Assembly (NCBI GenBank): GCA_009780175.1
Contig: WRAO01000004.1
Span: 1-64,000, forward strand
Direction of reading: 5' to 3'
Length of the DNA stretch: 64,000 nucleotides
Origin: Oscillospiraceae bacterium
Lineage (GTDB): Bacteria > Bacillota > Clostridia > Oscillospirales > Oscillospiraceae
Every line of letters begins with the position of its first letter. The first letter of the stretch is position 1. The position numbers and the translations under genes are program-made. Below the pieces are notes generated by a model, which did no database searches, had not been told where the DNA came from, and worked only from the letters and a program-made list of their open reading frames with translations. Positions 60,593 to 64,000 of the stretch are shown here, one piece after another.

Positions 60593-60737
60593 TCCCGCGC
60601 AACAATAGAAGGGAGGGGAGCCCCGCAAACAAACGACTCTGCCCGTGACCCTTGTAGGAGCGAACTGTGTTCGCCGCCTGCTTCAGCCCCAAAGCGCACA
60701 AGAAGATAAAAAATATATGTATGGAGGAAACCTACCT
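60593..60737 (+). other. Gap between CoA-transferase and tctC
   Basis: The 145 bp contain only a short GCGAAC/GTTCGC hairpin (near 60660) and the tctC ribosome site (ATGGAGGAAA). No promoter or terminator is clear, so co-transcription is possible. Confidence 0.4.
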
Positions 60738-61793
60738 ATGAAAACTCGTAAATCAATTCTCGCGATCCTATTAGTCATTGCCCTCATCGCAACCTTCGCC
60801 GCGTGTACCCAAACCCCAGCCGCCACCCCGACCCCGGCGCCGGTCAACACACCCGCCCCAGGCACAGACCCAACCCCGGATCCGGGCGCTGACCTCGGCG
60901 GCTTCCCGTCCAGAAACATCAGCTGGGTTGTCCCCGCACCCGCAGGCGCCCCGCTCGATATCCCCACCCGCGTCCTCGTAGACGTGATCGACCTCGGCGC
61001 CAATGTCGTCATTGAAAACATCCCCGGCGCCGCAAACGTCGTAGGCATCCTAGACGCCTCCGGCCGCGCTCCAGACGGCTACACTGTCCTCACCACCAGC
61101 GCCGGCGGCATGGTCGCGCAACCCGCCCTCATGCACACCGGCTACCTCCCGTCCGATTTCCGCCACATCGTACAACTCCAACCCGTATTCCCCTATGTCG
61201 TCGTCATGCTTCCCGATGCGGCAGTAACCAACGGCGCAGAGTGGATTGATTTCGTCCAAAGCGGCGACCGCTTCACCTACAGCGTCGCAAACCCGGGTTC
61301 CATCTCCCACCTGGTCATTGAGTTCGCCCTCGGCGAACTGGGCAGCACCAGCGGCACCTTCGTCCCCTACACCGGCGGCGCGGAAGCCCTAGCCGCGGTC
61401 GTAACCGGCGAAATCGACTTCGCCGTCCTCCCGGCCTTCCAAGCGGTCCCCAACATTGAAGCGGGCACCGTGCAAGCTGTCATCATCCTCGGCGACATCC
61501 CGCACCCCCTCCTGCCAGACGTACAACTGGCCGCAGATTTCAACATGCCGGGTATTGAGCGCTTCCTCAACCCCGTATTCGTCTCCATCCACGTCAACAC
61601 CCCAGACGCGATCGTCGAGTTCATCAAAGCGCAAATCACCGCCGCCATCGCCACCCCGGAATACCAGGAATACATCCTGCAAACCACCGGTATCTCCGGC
61701 TTCGTCAGCGAATCCGAAGCATGGCTCACCGACCTCGTCCACGGAAGCTGGGAGATCATCGTAGAAATCCTGGACGAACTGGATCTCGGCTAA
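60738..61793 (+). CDS. tctC: Tripartite tricarboxylate transporter binding lipoprotein
   Basis: A 351-residue TctC/Bug-type binding protein. Lipobox FAAC, a Thr/Pro/Ala linker, then the Bug fold opening with ISWVVPAPAGAPLDIPTRVL, the segment that contacts ligand carboxylate. The ATG at 60738 is chosen because GGAGG is 11 bp upstream and a signal peptide starts there. With tctB and tctA it forms a complete TTT system, probably importing an organic acid used by the adjacent C4 acyl-CoA enzymes. Confidence 0.92.
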   Translation: MKTRKSILAILLVIALIATFAACTQTPAATPTPAPVNTPAPGTDPTPDPGADLGGFPSRNISWVVPAPAGAPLDIPTRVLVDVIDLGANVVIENIPGAANVVGILDASGRAPDGYTVLTTSAGGMVAQPALMHTGYLPSDFRHIVQLQPVFPYVVVMLPDAAVTNGAEWIDFVQSGDRFTYSVANPGSISHLVIEFALGELGSTSGTFVPYTGGAEALAAVVTGEIDFAVLPAFQAVPNIEAGTVQAVIILGDIPHPLLPDVQLAADFNMPGIERFLNPVFVSIHVNTPDAIVEFIKAQITAAIATPEYQEYILQTTGISGFVSESEAWLTDLVHGSWEIIVEILDELDLG

Positions 61794-61806
61794 ACCAATC
61801 TGCCCA

Positions 61807-61856
61807 TAGGGTGTGTCTTGAAATTGGGCATGTTGACAGTTTCGAGACACACCCTA
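61807..61856 (+). promoter_or_regulatory. Intercistronic hairpin between tctC and tctB
   Basis: A 12-bp perfect stem TAGGGTGTGTCT / AGACACACCCTA, extended inward by five more pairs, 13 bp after the tctC stop codon and without a T-run. Confidence 0.8.
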
Positions 61857-61875
61857 AAACCAAGGGAGGACAAGC

Positions 61876-62379
61876 ATGGACAGCAAAATGATAAACCGCG
61901 ACCTAGTCACCTATAGCGCGCTGTGGTTCGGGAGCCTATTCCTATACTTCTGGGTCATCCCCAACCACGTAATCCTAAGGGCATTCGCCTGGACCGCGGA
62001 CATCGGCTTCGACGGCCGCACCTTCCCCCAAATCCTCGCCGTATGTCTGTTCATCGTCGCGACTCTGGGACTCGTGAAAACGGTCCCGCTGGTGCTCAAG
62101 GCCCGCAAAGCCAAACGCGAAAGCGGCGCCGAGACAGGAGCCGCCAAAAACACAGACGACCTATACACCCAAGTTCTCCCTCTGCTGGTCTTCCTGGCAT
62201 GTGTGCTGTTCGTGGTCCTATTCTCAACCGTCGGTTTCCTCATAGCCGCGGCGGTGGCCACGCCAATCATCCTGGTATTGCTCAAGGCCAACAAGTGGTA
62301 CTACTACGTCATCGCATACGCGTTCGCCGGGGTCCTCTACCTCGTGTTTACGCAACTGCTCAGAGTTCCCATTCCCTAA
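61876..62379 (+). CDS. tctB: Tripartite tricarboxylate transporter small permease
   Basis: A 167-residue protein with four membrane helices and a charged loop (about 72-95), typical of TctB in size and topology but poorly conserved in sequence. The ATG follows AAGGGAGG. Assignment relies on the tctC and tctA genes on either side. Confidence 0.87.
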   Translation: MDSKMINRDLVTYSALWFGSLFLYFWVIPNHVILRAFAWTADIGFDGRTFPQILAVCLFIVATLGLVKTVPLVLKARKAKRESGAETGAAKNTDDLYTQVLPLLVFLACVLFVVLFSTVGFLIAAAVATPIILVLLKANKWYYYVIAYAFAGVLYLVFTQLLRVPIP

Positions 62380-62566
62380 AGCCCTTTTTCACCCAGCTTT
62401 GCCAGGCCACCTGGCAAAGCAGGGTTGAAAGATTACATTCCGCCGGGAGTCCGGCGCCAAGCGTTTTGCGAAGAAAAACCTTGATATAGGCGGGCTTTGC
62501 CTGCCGTGATAGATAAAATGAAGGGGTCCACGCGAGGCGAAGCCTCGTGGGGAAAGGAGTACCCAT
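62380..62566 (+). repeat. Structured gap with three hairpins between tctB and tctA
   Basis: Three successive stems: GCTTTGCCAGG / CCTGGCAAAGC (62396-62420), GGCGGGC / GCCTGCC (about 62488-62505) and GAGGC / GCCTC with flanking CCAC / GTGG (about 62527-62550). No coding frame or promoter is apparent. The last hairpin ends just before the tctA ribosome site GGAAAGGAG. Confidence 0.6.
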
Positions 62567-64000
62567 ATGGAGCTAGCCAGTATTTTTGGTACCATTTTCA
62601 CCCTGCAAAACCTATTCATCATGAACGTCGGCCTATTCGCCGGCATCCTGATCGGCGTTTTGCCGGGCCTAAACGTGGTGTTTGCGGTTGCAATCATGCT
62701 GCCGTTCACATTCGGCATGGAGTCCATCACCGGGATGTACCTCATGCTCGCCTCCTACATCGGCGCGATTTACGGCGGCGCCATCCCGTCCATCCTGCTC
62801 AACACCCCCGGCAACCCCGCTAACGTCATGACCGTCTTCGACGGATCCCCCATGGCCAGAGGCGGCCGCGCCGGAGACGCGCTCAAACTCTCCCTCGTCG
62901 GCAGCGTCGTCGGTGGACTAATCAGTTCCGCGGCCCTGCTCGCCTTCGCGCCGATGTTGGCCTCCGTCGCCCTCGCGTTCGGATCGCCTGAGTTTTTCGC
63001 CCTCAGCATCTTCGGCATGTGCGCCGCGATCGGCCTCGCCGGCGGCAACATCCTCAAAGGCCTCGTCATGGCCATCTTCGGCCTCCTCGTCTCCACCGTC
63101 GGCATGGACGCGATCGACGGCACCCAGCGCTTCATGTTCGGCAGCCCGCACCTATTGTCCGGCGTGCGGACAGTCGCCGTCATGCTCGGTATGTTCGCCC
63201 TGAGCGAAGTGTTCGTGCAAAGCCGCCAGATCGTCAATATCAGCAAGGGCAATGCGGCCCCAGTCGAATACCAAAAATCGACCCTCACACTCCGCCACAT
63301 CTTCAAAAATCACTGGCGGACCCTACTGCGCTCCTCCGGCATCGGCGTGGTCATCGGCACCATCCCCAGCGTCGGCGGCTCCGTCCCCTCCATGATCGCG
63401 TATGACAGAGCCAAGCGCACCTCAAAAAACCCAGATGAATACGGCAAAGGCTGCCCCGATGGCGTCCTCGCCTCCGAATCAGCCAACAGCGCCACCTCCA
63501 GCACCACCCTCGTCCCCCTGCTCACGCTCGGCATCCCGGGAGACGCCGCGGTCGCCGTCTTGCTCGGCGCCTTCGCCATGCAAAACATCATCCCCGGTCC
63601 CGAACTCTTCACCAGAGACGGCATCTGGGTCTTCTCCCTCATGGGCGGCCTCTTCGTGCTCAATATTTTCCTCTTCCTGCAAGGCACCTTCTTCATCAAA
63701 GCCATCGCAAACGTGACCAGAGTCCCCCAAGTCATCCTCATGCCCTGCATCGTCATGTTAGCGACAGTCGGCTCCTTCACCATCGCCAACACCACCTTCG
63801 ACGCCATGATCCTCCTCGGTTTCGCCGTCGTCGGATATTTCATGAAAGCCAACGGCTTCCCCTTCCCGCCCTTCATCATCGCCATGGTGCTCGGCGCCTT
63901 CCTGGAGACTAACCTCCGAAGGTCGCTGATCCTCTCCGAGGGAAGCTACGCCATTTTCTTCACCCGTCCCATCAGCGCCGCCTTCCTCATCATCTCAGCC
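62567..64000 (+). CDS. tctA: Tripartite tricarboxylate transporter large permease (partial)
   Basis: An open frame from ATG 62567 to the right edge, 478 codons without stop; the family is usually about 500 residues, so little is missing. TctA hallmarks: GVLPGLNVVFAVAIMLPFTFGM, IGAIYGGAIPSILLNTPGNPANVMT and the second-half SANSATSSTTLVPLLTLGIPGDAAVAVLLGA. GGAAAGGAG precedes the ATG. Confidence 0.93.
   Translation, partial: MELASIFGTIFTLQNLFIMNVGLFAGILIGVLPGLNVVFAVAIMLPFTFGMESITGMYLMLASYIGAIYGGAIPSILLNTPGNPANVMTVFDGSPMARGGRAGDALKLSLVGSVVGGLISSAALLAFAPMLASVALAFGSPEFFALSIFGMCAAIGLAGGNILKGLVMAIFGLLVSTVGMDAIDGTQRFMFGSPHLLSGVRTVAVMLGMFALSEVFVQSRQIVNISKGNAAPVEYQKSTLTLRHIFKNHWRTLLRSSGIGVVIGTIPSVGGSVPSMIAYDRAKRTSKNPDEYGKGCPDGVLASESANSATSSTTLVPLLTLGIPGDAAVAVLLGAFAMQNIIPGPELFTRDGIWVFSLMGGLFVLNIFLFLQGTFFIKAIANVTRVPQVILMPCIVMLATVGSFTIANTTFDAMILLGFAVVGYFMKANGFPFPPFIIAMVLGAFLETNLRRSLILSEGSYAIFFTRPISAAFLIISA

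Overview
The window looks like the chromosome of an anaerobic, fermentative member of the Firmicutes, most likely a Clostridia or Negativicutes relative. This rests on sigma-A promoters with near-perfect TTGACA/TATAAT boxes 17 bp apart, strong GGAGG ribosome sites, frequent TTG and GTG starts, SLH-domain surface proteins, a sodium-pumping decarboxylase, an ECF vitamin transporter, a tungsten-type aldehyde oxidoreductase and a butyrate-type beta-oxidation cluster. Base composition is GC-rich and even, apart from one AT-richer hypothetical gene near 10.3-10.8 kb. There is no integrase, transposase or CRISPR array.

Layout. 0-3.5 kb: a four-gene sodium-translocating oxaloacetate-type decarboxylase operon. 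3.6-12.3 kb: mixed single genes (small zinc-ribbon protein, AbrB-type permease, lactonase-like metallo-beta-lactamase, two paralogous zinc-ribbon proteins behind a (TA)9 promoter, a GntR/membrane protein/acetyltransferase operon, a lipoprotein serpin) and a tRNA-Leu(GAG). 12.5-20.5 kb, minus strand: a cobalamin-riboswitch operon encoding surface proteins with a transcobalamin-like architecture (alpha/alpha-toroid plus DUF4430, SLH-anchored), a membrane-anchored DUF4430 protein, EcfT, and a single polypeptide fusing two ECF ATPases to an S component. This is the most striking system in the window. 20.7-23 kb: a broken SLH gene and a CapA-like protein.

23-51.6 kb is a hexuronate/pectin catabolic island. 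It has both Ashwell branches (uxaC, uxaB, uxaA; uxuB, uxuA), the unsaturated-uronate branch (kdgF, kduI, kduD), and the common end (kdgK and a KDPG aldolase with a C-terminal VOC-like domain). It also has two TRAP transporters, an MFS carrier, two Gfo/Idh/MocA oxidoreductases, two closely paralogous IclR regulators and a LacI regulator. An aldehyde oxidoreductase/ferredoxin/ThiF/MoaD cluster is embedded in it. Three promoters of the island carry a similar palindromic site just downstream of the start point, suggesting one IclR regulon that joins uptake, uxaBA and the KDPG steps.

51.7-64 kb: rpoN (sigma-54) with a small membrane protein, then a thiolase / 3-hydroxybutyryl-CoA dehydrogenase / crotonase / FabG operon behind a clear sigma-54 promoter. 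Next to it are its probable PAS-AAA-Fis activator, a butyrate-family CoA-transferase, and a tripartite tricarboxylate transporter (tctC, tctB, tctA) whose last gene runs off the right edge. A second, oppositely directed sigma-54 promoter reads antisense through the activator gene.

In outline, plant uronates are taken up and broken down to pyruvate and glyceraldehyde-3-phosphate. Decarboxylation is coupled to sodium export, and acetyl-CoA units are handled by sigma-54-controlled C4 acyl-CoA enzymes.
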